64,000 nt of DNA from Siphonodentalium dalli (GCA_032622095.1 CP136063.1:89873980-89937979); one strand, 5' to 3'; counted from the stretch's first letter, positions 1 through 11,565 are shown. Notes: generated by a model from the sequence alone, not told the origin. Made by a program: numbers and translations.

Positions 1-123
1 TCACAGTGAGAGCTGCGCTACAAGTTCCCGATTTCAGACAGAGATCTTCAACATTTTTTACTTTAAATGTATATGCAGTGCTCGGACTGACAGCAGACAA
101 ATTTCCAGTCGTAGTTATAAGAC
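1..123 (-). CDS. Exon 7 (partial): second half of cadherin-like repeat
   Basis: The acceptor is a good one (ctttatatatttcag before base 123) and the exon starts in phase 1, so G from exon 6 plus GT makes Gly270. Residues 271-310 follow without a stop to the window edge. They contain TAYTFKVKNVED and end in AALTV, the closing beta-strands of a cadherin-type repeat. Cys298 and Cys304 lie six residues apart and may form a small disulfide loop. Joined to exon 6, the text around the junction reads SLDSTTG/LITTTGN. That is the conserved 'D..TG.I' strand of cadherins and strongly supports the splice. The exon's donor is outside the window. Confidence 0.75.
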
Positions 124-472
124 CTGAAATATATAAAGTCGGTAGCATGTCGGTATTTCCTATCGTATGGAAATTATACATACTTATGTCAACACATAAT
201 CTCGAGGACTCAAGTTAGATTTAATTGGTCATTGTCACATGATATCGTGCAACAAGACACCCAGGATATCTCAAACGTGCAAAAAGACACACAGGATCTT
301 TCAAAAGTGCAAAAGACACACAGGATACCAAAGTATCGTTAATCTGCGACAGTTAAACGCAAAGTTTGTGGAATACCCATTAAAATTCCTTTAGAATTTC
401 ACTCTAAAATCACAAACAAATAATTATTGTAATAATAATTAACATGCGACTATTTTAAAATCGATTGTTTAA

Positions 473-873
473 CCCTTTCAGTGCCAGGGGCCGATCCCAT
501 CGGCCCTAATTTACGGTCTGTAAAATCGGCCCTAAAAAAAAGTTTTTTTGTTGTTTTTTTCTATTTTAGATTGTTTTGGGTTGAATTTTTTTTGGGTATG
601 CTTAAGCATGCTATAGCGAATTAAAAAAAAACCTGGATAAAACCTTAGGGGCATGTTATAACTCAAAACTATCACAAAGTATTCATAGTAATAATTTTGA
701 TGCCCATGAAAAACGTAAGATTCCCTGGCACTATAAACCTACAAAATAAGTCTGTTAAAGAATATAAGAAAAAATTATTAAAATTGTAAAAAACCTATGA
801 TCGACTCGCATATATAAGGGAATGCATTGGGACAGGGTATATGTGTTGAAAATCGGACTTCGCACTGAAAGGG
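473..873. mobile_element. TTAA element, CAGTGCC family, copy 1
   Basis: TTAA at 469-472 and 874-877 flank termini CCCTTTCAGTGCCAG and (reversed) CCCTTTCAGTGCGAAG. TTAA duplication with CCCT ends is typical of piggyBac-type elements. No coding capacity. It supplies the uninterrupted version (gcttaagcat, about 601-610) of the site that a GGGGTACTG element occupies in the copy at 1703-2837. It carries half of the shared tatatgcgag hairpin at about 795-833. Confidence 0.75.
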
Positions 874-877
874 TTAA

Positions 878-1395
878 AGATACGGGCGTCGTTGGCGGTG
901 GGTATGCTGTTAAAATATTCAGCTCCGTCAAAAACCGCCAGAAACAGAAAGAATAGTAAAATATAGACATTCCTTGTTCTTATACCAATAAGAACTATGG
1001 CATAAACAGTATGTTATTGTCAAATGTTTTTCCTTTGTTCTGTAAACAAAAGCAAAAAACGTTACAGAACCTGGCTTTTGTTTAGATCCGGATATGGTAA
1101 ACATATAGAGCATTATTTATTACTGTTTTCCTAATATGGAAATAATAAAGAGCGTTTATCTCATTTGTTTGTGATTAACCAATAGAATTGCGCTGTGTTA
1201 TGTAAACAGAAGCAAAACTTCTGTAACACAAGCAGGTTCTTGTTTACGTACACCATCGTACGTCTTGACGACAATAAACTATTTACGCGCTGATTATGTT
1301 TGGCATATGAACAAACTATAAATATTTTAATATTCCTTTTGTTGATGGCGATTTGAACAAAATGAATATTTCTGCAGCGAACGCCGCCCGTGCCT
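878..1395 (+). mobile_element. TTAA element, ACGGGC family, copy 1
   Basis: Flanked by TTAA at 874-877 (shared with the preceding element) and 1396-1399. The ends are AGATACGGGCG... and ...CGCCCGTGCCT, inverted relative to each other. Its 518 bp length equals that of the reversed copy at 31927-32444; a third copy is at 26086-26578. Non-coding MITE. Confidence 0.75.
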
Positions 1396-1702
1396 TTAAT
1401 GAGATTTTGAGATCATGGGTGACCTTTTTCACATTTTCTGAGATCCTGTGTGTATTCTTGCACGTTTATCCTGGGTGTCTTTTTGCACGAAACCATGCGA
1501 CAATGACCTATTTAGCTCAAGTTAGGTATAGTAATGTAGTTATCCACACATATTCATTAGTTTGAATTCTGTTGCATTCTGGGAGTCCTAACGGTGGAAT
1601 CTGTTTTATATTTCTCTATGGACATAGTCTGAGACACAGACGTTTCAAATGGTGATTAATTATAGTATTTTAATCATATTTTATGGCATAGATTGTTATT
1701 AA

Positions 1703-2837
1703 CCCTGTCAGTGCCAGGTCCGATTTTTGTATCAACCCATATACCATGTGCCAATGCATTCTCTAATATATGCGAGTCGACCATAGGTCGCCTCGCCTAT
1801 ATAAGAGAATGCATTGGCCTAACAATTTTTTCATCATTTGTTATTATTTTTTACAATTTTTTACAATTTTAATAATTTGTTCTTATATTCTTTAACAGAC
1901 TTATTTTGTAGGTTTAGTGCCAGGGAATCTTACGTTTTTCATGGGCATCACAAATATTACTATGAATACTTGGTGATAGTTTTGAGTTATAACATGCCCC
2001 TAAGGTTTTATCCAGTTTGTTTTTAAATTCGCTATAGCATGCTTAAAGGGGTACTGTACACAGGGATAGACAATTTTTTTTATTTACTCCCATTGAAATA
2101 ACTTTCAAGTTAGATTGTGTTCGTGTTATATGAGTTTCGTATAAACCTAATTTAGCGAAGAAAATATTGATCTTGGAAACAAAAATATTACGATTTCAAA
2201 TTACGCGCCATGTTTTTGACCTTCACCGGAGAAGACTCAGGTCGCAGGAAGAACCGGAAGTTCATTGTTCACAGCTTCAATTGATGCATCCAATCTCTTC
2301 CATCGAACAATCTCACTCCCTATAAAAATAATTGACGCTTTATGACTCTTGTTTCTTTCTCCTTTTTTTCCGAATCGGTTATAGCGGGCCTTCCTTTTGC
2401 AGGTAACATGTTATGTTTGCAACTCAATAATGTTCGCGAACGGCCGTCGATAAAAGACACTCGACAGATACGATTTCAAGAACGGTAACTCGTATATACT
2501 GGCATAATTCGCCATTATATGACTCCAGCCATAAATGATTTCATATTAAATAATTCAATTTTACTTTTGTGATAGCCTGTTAACCGGAACGTTTTCAGTA
2601 GACATTGTCGACTCAAATTAGTTATTTTTAAATATAATATTGATATTAGATCGCTATGGTCACCGGGAATTTATTTGAAATTGGGGTACAGTACCCCTTT
2701 AAGCATACCCAAACAAAATTAAACCCCCAAAAAAAAAAATCTAAAAAAAATAAATAATTTTTTTTTTATTTTTTTTAGGGCCGATTTTACAGACCGTAAA
2801 TTAGGGCCGATGAGATCGGCCCCTGGCACTGAAAGGG
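1703..2837 (-). mobile_element. TTAA element, CAGTGCC family, copy 2, itself interrupted
   Basis: TTAA at 1699-1702 and 2838-2841 bound ends CCCTGTCAGTGCCAGG and (reversed) CCCTTTCAGTGCCAGG. It sits in the AGGCCC element at a point where the sister copy near 28300 reads gttattaaaaccg, so the empty site is known. Its interior matches copy 1 in reverse orientation and includes the shared hairpin (about 1751-1821). It is split by the GGGGTACTG element at 2047-2698. Confidence 0.75.
2047..2698. mobile_element. TTAA element, GGGGTACTG family
   Basis: The element is 652 bp with 13 bp inverted ends AGGGGTACTGTAC, flanked by TTAA at 2043-2046 and 2699-2702. The sister CAGTGCC element at about 601-610 has a single TTAA at the matching place (gcttaagcat), which gives the precise empty site. 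No coding capacity is visible, so it would depend on a transposase supplied elsewhere. Confidence 0.8.
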
Positions 2838-2968
2838 TTAACACGGTATATCAAGGCACTATAAATAAATAATCGGTGACTCGAAAATTAAGTGGGCCTT
2901 TAAATGCATGACGATTATCGCGCAAAATGAAAAACTGTGTTACGATGAATTTCCAATATTATAAAGTT

Positions 2969-3130
2969 ATTATACAATGTTGTGTACAGTATGTGTTTTT
3001 CTTGTACTCGTCCAGGTTGTGGTGAAAAGTCATATTGGACGAGACACGCCAGTGTCTCGTCCAATATGACTTTTCACCACAACCTGGACGAGTACAAGAA
3101 AAACTCATACTGTACACAACATTGTATAAT
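2969..3130. repeat. Near-perfect palindrome, arms about 79 bp
   Basis: The 2969-3047 arm is the reverse complement of 3052-3130 with about one mismatch and a loop of about four bases (gcca). Such a structure extrudes easily and is either a very young snap-back repeat or an assembly or cloning artefact. The short motif tccaatatgact from the arms recurs near 3411 and, as a variant, 3424. The rest of 2904-3596 is single-copy sequence with no gene seen. Confidence 0.7.
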
Positions 3131-3596
3131 GACATTTTTATTATCCATCTGTATGTTTATCCAAATTTTGGTATTTGTCGGCACTTAATTCTCTATAAAA
3201 GCCTGTATATTGATCATCAGAAAGCATGATTTGGAAAAGTAAACACGGAAGTGAGAAAAAAAAAAACTCAATGCGGAAGTGAAACGTCTGCTAAAATCCA
3301 TCAGTGTTGCGCGCGCATCACAATTTCACCGATTCATTTCGCAATAGAGTTAATTCGTGACTTCACGGAGTCCCAATAAAAAAGTGATACTGTACAGTCG
3401 GGAGTCCAATATGACTTTCTGGAGTCTAATATGACTATTTCCAGGACTATCACGTGGCGGCTTTTGCCCAATCAGAAATGGTGTTAGTTAAGGGATGGAT
3501 AATAATACTGCATACATTGAAATTTCAGAACATTATTATTTGAGTCATTTGACAATATAAACGTTTTTTCAAAATAGGCAATTCAAAGGCCCACTT

Positions 3597-6373
3597 AATC
3601 TACGAATGCCCAGATCAAATTATACACAAGATATTCCATATTTGATACCATTTGGAAGAGGAACCAAAATATATATATTTCAACATAATTTTTATGGAAC
3701 AACTGTGGCCTATGAGTGTCCACCAAGTGATATGGAATATCATATTCACCCCAAGGCATCGTAATTCACAAGTAAGAGATATAGTTCTGTATCTGTTGAT
3801 ATGTAGATGTGTGTACACGGGTCAGCCATTAATGTCCGCGTCCGATCGGACAGCGTACTGCACCCACGACAACGGGTGTGTCTTTTTACCGGATTCCGGA
3901 TTCCGGAATCCCGGATTTCGACCCGGATTTCGACCCGGATTTAGGTGTCTTTTTACCGGATTTCGACCCGGATTCGGGTATGAATTTCATGCTTGTTTTA
4001 TCACACATTTAACCCATTAAAAGCCGTTTCTGACACGCGGAAACTGGTTAGGAGGTGAGATTAAACCAATATAGGGCTGTCGTGCTCATTCAACCCGATT
4101 AATCGTATTTAAAGGTTCATATCGTGCCCGGATCAGCATACTTCTTATTTTTTCATATAGACACGGCGGTTGGATTGATTTTACGTGATCATGATGGCAT
4201 TTAAGGGAACACACCATGTCCGGATCCGAATTAATTATCTCTTAATTATTGATCATATTTAAAGGTAGATATCATGTCCGGATCCGGTTTTTTTCTCTCT
4301 CTCTTTTTTTCCATATAAATTATCGTCTTTTTGATATATTAAATGTCACGTGGAACAAAGTTATAAGTTGATTTTGAGACGTTATACTAGGCTGTTGGAT
4401 TGATTTCACGGAATGATCTCAAAATCAACTTCTAACTTCCTCTTAACTCAGCTGACATTTAATATATTAAATAGGCGTTAATTTATATGGAGATTTTTTT
4501 TTTTAAACCGGATCCGGGCATGGTCTGTACTTTTAAACTAGATAATCACTGTATAAACTGTAGCTGGCTGCAACGGGATGAATATGCTAGCAGTGTTTTA
4601 TAACGATTCGGGCGGCCAGACTATATAATCACTGTATAAACAGTAGCGGGCTGCAACGGGATGATTATGCTATCCGTCTTTTTATAACGATTCGGGCGTC
4701 GTGACATAAAACGCTTAATACAAGTCGTACATCTATCTCACTTAAACCGGCTTAAATATCGAATTTACAATAGTAATACTACTAGTATCACAAATATAAT
4801 CGTTTATAATCGAACTAAAACAATAAACCATTTAAACTGCACCAGGTTTTTTTGTGGGCTGGGGAACAATTTTTTTTCACAAAAGCAAGTCAATTTATTT
4901 CAATCCCAATGATATCACTGTTAAACGCAACCTGTGCCATGTTTTCGCGGGTCTGAAATGTCTTTTAATGTGTTAAACATGGGTTATAATAAACATAAAA
5001 TTGAGATCAGGGTTCGGGTCGAAATTAGAAAAAGACACATAAAATCCGGTTCCAGATCCGGGCATAAAGTTTGTCTATAAATGGGCTCATTCTCGCGTGA
5101 AATCAATCCAAGCGCCATGTTCACCGTTTCCAAATAAACTGAGTTCCGCGTGGCTCAGCTGCCATTTAATGTATTAAATACTTGACTATTTATATGAAAT
5201 AGAAAAACCGGGAATGATCTGATCTAAACATCAACATCTATAACCTAGTTCCACGCGACTCAGTTTACATTTATTGTATTAAATAAGCATTACTTTATAA
5301 GAAGAAAAATCCGGATCCGGGCATAATCTGTACCTTTAAATATTATCAGTAAATACGTGGAAATTAATTCGGTTCCGCGCATGGTGTGTACCTTTAAATG
5401 CGATAATCATTCCGTGAAATAAATCCAACAGCCTAGTATATAGTCTCAAAATCAACTTATATTATAACTTTGTTCCACGTGACATTTAATATATCAAAAA
5501 GACGATAATGTATATGGAAAAAGAGAGAGAGAAAAAAAACCGGATCCGGACATGATATCTACCTTTAAATGTGATCAATAATTACGAGATAATTAATTCG
5601 GATCCGGACATGGTGTGTTCCCTTAAATGCCATCATGATCACGTAAAATCAATCCAACCGCCGTGTCTATATGAAAAATTAAGAAGTATGCTGATCCGGG
5701 CACGATATGTACCTTTAAATACGATTAATCGGGTTGAATGAGCACGACAGCCCTATATTGGTTTAATCTCACCTCCTAACCAGTTTCCGCGTGTCAGAAA
5801 CGGCTTTTAATGGGTTAAATGTGTGATAAAACAAGCATGAAATTCATACCCGAATCCGGGTCGAAATCCGGTAAAAAGACACCTAAATCCGGGTCGAAAT
5901 CCGGGATCCGGAATCCGGAATCCGGTAAAAAGACACACCCCACGACAACATACCTGGACACGTGGTGTATTGGGATAAGTCGGTATTTTGCATTCGGATC
6001 TTTATTCAGTGATCTCGAATGAGACTTTTCAGCCTGACAAACTTCGTATCTGACCGAGTTCTGATTTTTGTCACAATACCCTGACCAGGTTGCGATCCCC
6101 GGTCCGATAGCACGAGAGACCAGTACGCTACCTTTCGGCTACCGACTTCCCTTAGTTATTCCCCTTCCATTGAGAATAATAAACTGGCAGAACAGACAGA
6201 GTGAATTAAGCACAGAACACACGTACGGTACATTGACAAAAACAACATGTTCACATGGTATTCGACCGGATAAGTTGATAATATAATGTTTTGGAGCTTC
6301 CTCTTTCAAATGGTATATATTATAGAATATGTCGTGAAAACCGTAATCTGGTGATTCGAAATTAAGAGGGCCT
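3597..6373 (+). mobile_element. TTAA element, AGGCCC family, split by a foldback element
   Basis: Starts AGGCCCACTTAATC at 3597 (left flank ttcaa, an altered TTAA). It ends TCGAAATTAAGAGGGCCT before TTAA at 6374-6377. Inner segments (caaatggtatatat, ccattgagaataata) are shared with copies at 27.9, 54.7 and 60.2 kb. Removing the insertion at 3874-5940 leaves a longer variant (about 0.7 kb) than the 449 bp copy at 27.9 kb. Confidence 0.6.
3874..5940. mobile_element. Foldback (MULE-like) element with 545 bp arms and 9 bp target duplication
   Basis: CACGACAAC lies at 3865-3873 and again at 5941-5949. The element begins GGGTGTGTCTTTTTACC and ends with the exact complement. The arms, about 3874-4418 and 5396-5940, are highly similar reverse complements. 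They carry repeated ccggatccgg plus tttaaa motifs, a hint of repeated subterminal protein-binding sites. The centre has more diverged copies of the same motif and no ORF. A 9 bp duplication with long inverted arms fits Mutator-like foldback elements. Confidence 0.8.
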
Positions 6374-6547
6374 TTAACATTGAAAGTATCTGCGGATATA
6401 AAACAAATATGATGAACAATAAATTATCGACGAAGCAATCGAATGGCTCAGTCGCTGATTGGTAGAAAATATCTGGTAATTATTATTTGCTTGACAGCTA
6501 TGGAAAGGTCCATTGCTCGCCATTTATGCTCGACATAATGTTATTAA

Positions 6548-6963
6548 AGGTACTCTATCCGATCAGACCCTCATAAATTACCATTTCTTTGGCTTCGGGG
6601 GTAAAACATATTTGATTCGAGTCGAGGAACCTACCCATCAACACTCAGAGTGATCAGATATCAATTTTTGAAATTTTGTTATTTCTATTGTTTGTGGCCC
6701 AGAAACACGCCGTCAAAAGGATGGTCTCGGTCAAAATTGCGTTATTATTACCACTTGATTTTAGAGTTATCCAACTTCGTCCATTTGAATAAGTGTTTTT
6801 GGGGCAATTATTAGTACACATCTCGAGAAATAACAAACTTCAAAAATCAATATATGATCACTCTGAGCTTTGATGTGTGGGTTCCTCGACTCGAATCAAA
6901 TATATTTTACCCCTGAAGCCAAAGAAATAGTAATTTAGGGGTGCTAAATCGGAATGAGTACCT
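6548..6963 (+). mobile_element. TTAA element, GGTACTC family, copy 1
   Basis: TTAA at 6544-6547 and 6964-6967 bound inverted ends AGGTACTCTATCCGAT and (reversed) AGGTACTCATTCCGAT. Long inverted arms include ttaccatttctttggcttc and its complement. Other copies or fragments lie at 24560-25084, 36560-37018, 46674-46860 and 56358-56766. Confidence 0.75.
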
Positions 6964-7000
6964 TTAAGTATGTCCAAGTCAGATGATATGCACATTCGAA

Positions 7001-7230
7001 CTCTCTCTTTATCAATGGATTTTCCCATTTAATTATAAAAGTAGACATTGGAATTGTTTATTTTTCATCTGGGAGGTGTTCAGGAAATATAAGCAGACAG
7101 TGAGACGAACATATAATAGAAGAGCAGAGGGATTCCCATTCACTGAATTCATTATGGCAGTTTGTTGAACATTTTATCCGAGCATTTCAATGAAGAACTG
7201 TACTCATCAATGAGTATTTAATAAAGAAAG
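7001..7230 (-). mobile_element. TTAA element, TCTATAC family, degenerate copy
   Basis: The left end ctctctttatcaatggatt and right end atttaataaagaaagg are decayed versions of the CCCTTTCTATAC ends seen at 33853-34088. The interior gaacattttatccga...actcatcaatga matches that copy. Base changes have removed clear TTAA flanks. Confidence 0.4.
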
Positions 7231-8049
7231 GCAAACTCCATGCAGGGTTTACCTCCCTTGATGACTCGGTAAGATCGCTGCTACCGGCGACATTTCACCC
7301 ACATTTGGTGGACTTCCGTGATATTAAAATATATACTAAGCGTACAGAGCAACATGCTGCCCTTGTTAAGCACACAAAATATCGAACAAAATTTGTATAA
7401 ATTTTGGACCTTATGTTTGAAAAGTCGCACTAAAACCGAAGAACTATATTTCGAAACGGTGTGATTCGGTTCTCCGATTATTTTATCAAAACAAAAGTAA
7501 AAACGCATGTGTAAGATATTGTCACAATTCTAACGGCAAGTCAGACACAAGAGTTCTAATTTGCTGCAATTTTGACGAGTTGCTTGCGAAAATCGTCAAC
7601 AAAACTACCGCTATGATTTTCCATTCTGTCATTATGTTTTAGTGTGGTAATTGTTCTCAAAGCACATAGAAAATTTGACTTTGGAGCGATCGGGTTTCGC
7701 CATTTTTGATGAAAAATCCCATGCTAAATTTAGAAACACGGACTAGTATACCCAGCCGGTTACAGAGTCAGATAGGAAGCATGACTGGTGCTATCTGGTA
7801 GAGATTGAAAGAAAGGCTTTTTTGGGACCCCCAAAATTATGTATACAAAATGGTAAGAGGTATCTCAAAAACATACCTACATGGAATATTACAAAACAAA
7901 TTTGTTGCTATAGCGATGGAAATACGTGTTTTGTTTCTTATATTTTTCGATAGATTTGAGATCGTTTCCTTTGTAACGGTTCATTTGTTTTAGTCATCGA
8001 TCGCGTATAATTGCTACTGTAGACCAGTGCGTTTTCAAATAGTTTCATG
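7231..8049. other. Single-copy intron sequence
   Basis: No gene, exon with paired splice sites, RNA gene or repeat was recognised. Short open frames here show no coding character. Confidence 0.4.
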
Positions 8050-8053
8050 TTAA

Positions 8054-8407
8054 AGATATATTATGTACTTATTCGGGTGCGTCAAACTAGTAATTTAGTA
8101 ATCAGGCACTATCCCAACTGGAGGAATATGGCATTCTAGTAACATGGCCGAAAATTTCAAACAAATCGACCTTACCGTTCCATAGAAAACATCGTCTAAA
8201 CAACGCGCAATTGTAAATATTTACTCCTCGATTCGGAACGCAACAATATGCGATAAGCTAACGAAAACGATTTCGCCATCGAGAGTCACTGTATTTAATT
8301 AATATATAAGAATGGCGATGCTTGTTATCAATTTGGATATAATATTTGTAAATATTACTACTTTGATTCTCCATTTCAATTTTATAATTGGAGTGTTTCA
8401 CATCACT
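8054..8407 (+). mobile_element. TTAA element, GATATATT family, copy 1
   Basis: TTAA at 8050-8053 and 8408-8411. Starts AGATATATTATG and ends TGTTTCACATCACT. Terminal inverted repeats are weak, but four copies share the same borders (also 9618-9988, 23983-24349 and a 5'-truncated one ending at 37218). That establishes the element limits. Non-coding. Confidence 0.65.
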
Positions 8408-8411
8408 TTAA

Positions 8412-8771
8412 GATAACGCAATAATATACCTTTTCCAAATTCCGACGAATACAAATGGCACAGTGTTTGTTCGGGTCCCGAACATTCGGTTCGAAGTTGT
8501 ATTTTTATTTCCTCATGTGTCCTTCTGTGCCAGAAAATATACGTAGAAAGGTATTACTGCTTTAGTTCGGCTATATATATTTCAATCTATTTCGATACCG
8601 GAAAAATAAATAAAAAGCGAATATTATTTGGTGTATTTTGGCGCACAAACCGCCATGCGACTTTAAAATGTAACCGAATTACTCACGTTTTTTTTCCTCA
8701 TGTCCCGAACTATTTAGCGACGTAATATCGGAAAGGCTCAATTGTGAATTAGTTGAGGAGTACAATCCAAT
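8412..8771. other. Intron sequence, nothing recognised
   Basis: AT-rich single-copy-looking sequence between two TTAA elements; no exon or repeat seen. Confidence 0.35.
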
Positions 8772-8775
8772 TTAA

Positions 8776-9479
8776 CTCTTTCTATTTAATAAACAAACAT
8801 CGACAAGTAGTTCCATTAGGAAATATTCAGATAATAGGTTAACCCTTTACCCAACAAAGCGGCCAAAAACGCCCAAATAAAGCTTCAACAGCCTAAAATA
8901 TCTTCGGTCTGTCTCAATAACACCATACAAATATGGATATCATTGGAACCGGTTCATTGACCACATTGTGATGGTTACAGTTATGCCCTGTGCCAATGCA
9001 TTCTCTTATATATGCGAGTCGACCATAGGTCGCCTCGCATATATAAGAAAATGCATTGGCCTAAAATTCTTTTTTAACACTTTTTACCATTTTTTCTTAC
9101 ATTCTTTAACAATTTTATAATTTTTTCTTACATTTTTTAACAATTTTTATAATATTTTTCTACATTCTTTGACAATTTTATCATTTTTAATATGTGTTAA
9201 GCCAATACATTCTCTTATATATGCGAGGCGACCTATGGTCGACTCGCATATATAAGAGAATGCATTGGCACATGGCCGTTCTGTTGGGTAAAGGGTTAAA
9301 CAAATTACCATATTATCTAAACACTTCCTTCCAGTGAAAATCAATCCTTCTGAACTATTATATTTTTCGCTTGTCTGTAGCCTGCACATTTTTTTAGAAC
9401 ACCCCTCCAAATGAATAATAGACTATTCCAATGTATACTTTTATAACTCGTTGGGATAATCCATTTATTATGGAAAGGG
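8776..9479. mobile_element. TTAA element, TCTATAC family, interrupted copy
   Basis: Left end CTCTTTCTATTTAATAA after TTAA at 8772-8775. Right end ccatttattatggaaaggg before TTAG at 9480-9483. The tail ccctccaaatgaataatag is shared with the copy ending at 62339. It is interrupted by the CCCAACA element at 8843-9295. Confidence 0.55.
8843..9295. mobile_element. TTAA element, CCCAACA family, copy 1
   Basis: TTAA at 8839-8842 and 9296-9299. Inverted ends CCCTTTACCCAACA and its complement. It contains two copies of the shared tatatgcgag hairpin (about 8996-9062 and 9205-9271), separated by tttttaacaattttataat-type AT repeats. Non-coding. Confidence 0.75.
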
Positions 9480-9617
9480 TTAGGGGACGCACGTTTTGCA
9501 ATAATCCAGCCAAAAATTGCAAGAGAATTTCCACAAATATTTTCTCTGGATCTATCTGGCAAAAAAAAACCTTGATATCATCACCTTCTTTGTATATAGA
9601 ATCTGAGCAATTATTAA

Positions 9618-9988
9618 AGACATGTCATGTATTTTTGTTCGGGTAAGTGAAACTGGTAAGTTAGTATTCAGGCACCATGCCAACTGGGGGAACGTAGCAT
9701 TCTACTAACATAGCCGAACATCTGAAGCAAATCGATCGCACCACTCCATAGAAAACATCGTCCGAACTACGCTCAAATGTAAATATTTACTTCTAGATTC
9801 GGGACGCAACTATCGGCGATAAACTTACGAAAATGATTTCGCCATCGAGAGTCACTGCATTTCATTAATATATAAGATTGACGGTGTGTGTTGTCAATTT
9901 GGATATAACATTTGTAAAATATAACTACTTTGAGGAAGAGTATTCACCATTTCTATTTGATCACCCTATTGGAGTGTTTAACATCACT
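9618..9988 (+). mobile_element. TTAA element, GATATATT family, copy 2
   Basis: TTAA at 9614-9617; the right TTAA has mutated to ATAG. Most of the interior aligns with 8054-8407, for example catagccgaaca and gatttcgccatcgagagtcac. Confidence 0.6.
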
Positions 9989-10768
9989 ATAGGGACGGCA
10001 AAACAATGGATACATTTAAGAGGTTGAAAATATTATTTTATTTTTTTTGTCCCGTTCGGTACCAAGAACTGCCAGAACAATTAATAATTTCACACAACAC
10101 TCCAATAACCAAATAGCTTATTATATTATTGCCTTGGCTCCATAAGAGGAGGCTTAATTTGTAACATCAATTTGAGTTAGATTTTTAATTTCATAATATA
10201 GCATCATACCCCATATATTATAATGAAGAATAAAGCAGTCACATGTATTCCTGCCCAATGAAAACAAATGTTGACATGCAGTGTGGTCCACTCAAGCATG
10301 GACTAAACAACTGGAATTATGCCACAGTGTTAAGAGTTGTGGTTATCAGCTATAACTTGGTTATGAACCCATAGGCATAGGCATGGCATGAACATTCTCA
10401 GATATAGAAAATTATTTATCGGTAGTTGCCTTTCTAAATGAAAATAATCATTAAATTTCACGAATCGAGAAAAATTAAGTCTCCTATTTATATCATGATC
10501 TTCAGATATGATATCATGAATATATGTACTGCACTTTTGAAAAAAAAACAGATCTATTTCACAGAAGTTCCTGGTACCGGAAAACTGTGAAATTTTAAAT
10601 ATTTGTCATGCCATAAGAGTAAAATAAATGAGGTTATAATATCCAATGTTTTAATGGATCTTAAATATTGTGCCACAATTATGGCTTGTACCAAATTTCA
10701 CACAGAAATTCCTGACATATTTTGAGAAAATCCATTTTGAGATACCAGAAAATTTTGGCAAAACGTGC
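9989..10768. other. Intron sequence, nothing recognised
   Basis: AT-rich sequence without recognisable repeat partners in the window and without a plausible exon on either strand. Confidence 0.35.
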
Positions 10769-10777
10769 ATCTAACCC

Positions 10778-11565
10778 CAGTTCTGATTAAAACCATACAC
10801 AGACTCTACAAGTACTGAGTCTGATGAAACCCGCTATCTGTCGCATTACTTTCGCTATAAATAACTTCCACAGAGAAACCCTGCAGTATGACGTCACCGC
10901 CCACATTTGTCTTTAAAAATAGCTTTGATTGATATAATGTAGTTTCGATTTCGTTTCCGCGTGTTTCGTTTCCGCAGACTCTTTATGCCAGTCCCTGGGA
11001 GAATTGATGCTACGCATTCTCTCGGAATATCTTCTGCGCCTTGTGACATAATTTTAACTGAGATTATATAATCACGTTTAACAAACTTTAAATGAGTTTA
11101 TGACTCGAAACAAAATAATATTTTCTTTGTTTAATTTCATATGCCGGAAATTAAATAAATTTACGACTTCTAAATTATTCGGTACTAAATGTTGAATGTC
11201 GTAATAACATTCAATTATAGTACATATTAAGTAAAATTTGTCAATTCTGCACTCTTTAAATACGCTTTTCAATGTTAAATTATCTGTCGTAAAACTCTGA
11301 TTTTGTAAACATTAGACATGCTGCGGAAAAGTTATAGTGCTATTTATAACTATTGGGCGGGGTTTACTGGAATCGGCACCGGCTGAAGGAATTCCCCTAG
11401 TCTTGGGGATTCCATGCGACTATCGCCTGATTGGCTACCTCGCGTTCTTGAGGATATTGTGATTGGCTGGCAATTACGTAATTCCTGCTGGGAGTAATGG
11501 AACCTCCACCCATTGTCATCAGACTCAGTACTTTTAGAGTCTGAGTATGGTTTTAATCAGAACTG
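10778..11565. mobile_element. Inverted-repeat element with 9 bp target duplication (MULE-like)
   Basis: ATCTAACCC at 10769-10777 is repeated at 11566-11574. The ends are CAGTTCTGATTAAAACCATA and its complement, and the inverted arms continue through cagactct...agtactgagtctgatga (about 59 bp). The 788 bp interior has GC-richer blocks and a TGACGTCA palindrome near 10889. No ORF. Confidence 0.75.

Larger units (their letters stand above)
219..1515. mobile_element. Inverted-repeat element with 10 bp target duplication (MULE-like), carrying two nested TTAA elements
   Basis: CTCAAGTTAG occurs at 209-218 and again at 1516-1525. Directly inside, the ends are inverted copies: ggtcattgtc near 227 and its complement near 1500, continuing with cgtgcaaaaagacac-type sequence on both arms. 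The left arm has about three imperfect tandem copies of a roughly 28 bp unit (gtgcaaaaagacacacagg). The arms are separated by nested elements at 473-873 and 878-1395. The 10 bp duplication and long inverted arms resemble Mutator-like elements; no transposase was found. Confidence 0.6.
1561..2899 (+). mobile_element. TTAA element, AGGCCC family, 5'-truncated copy, interrupted by a nested element
   Basis: From about 1561 the sequence matches the interior of the intact copy at 27916-28364 (gaattctgttgcattctggg, then ttggcatagattgttatt). It resumes at 2842 (acacggtatatcaag) and ends with AATTAAGTGGGCCT followed by TTAA at 2900-2903. The 5' third is missing. The gap is exactly the nested element at 1703-2837. 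Confidence 0.65.

Noticed and set aside
3886-4020. FRPGFRPGFR repeat peptide
   Set aside because: Encoded by the arm of the foldback element; repeats of ccggatttcgacccgg, not a protein gene.
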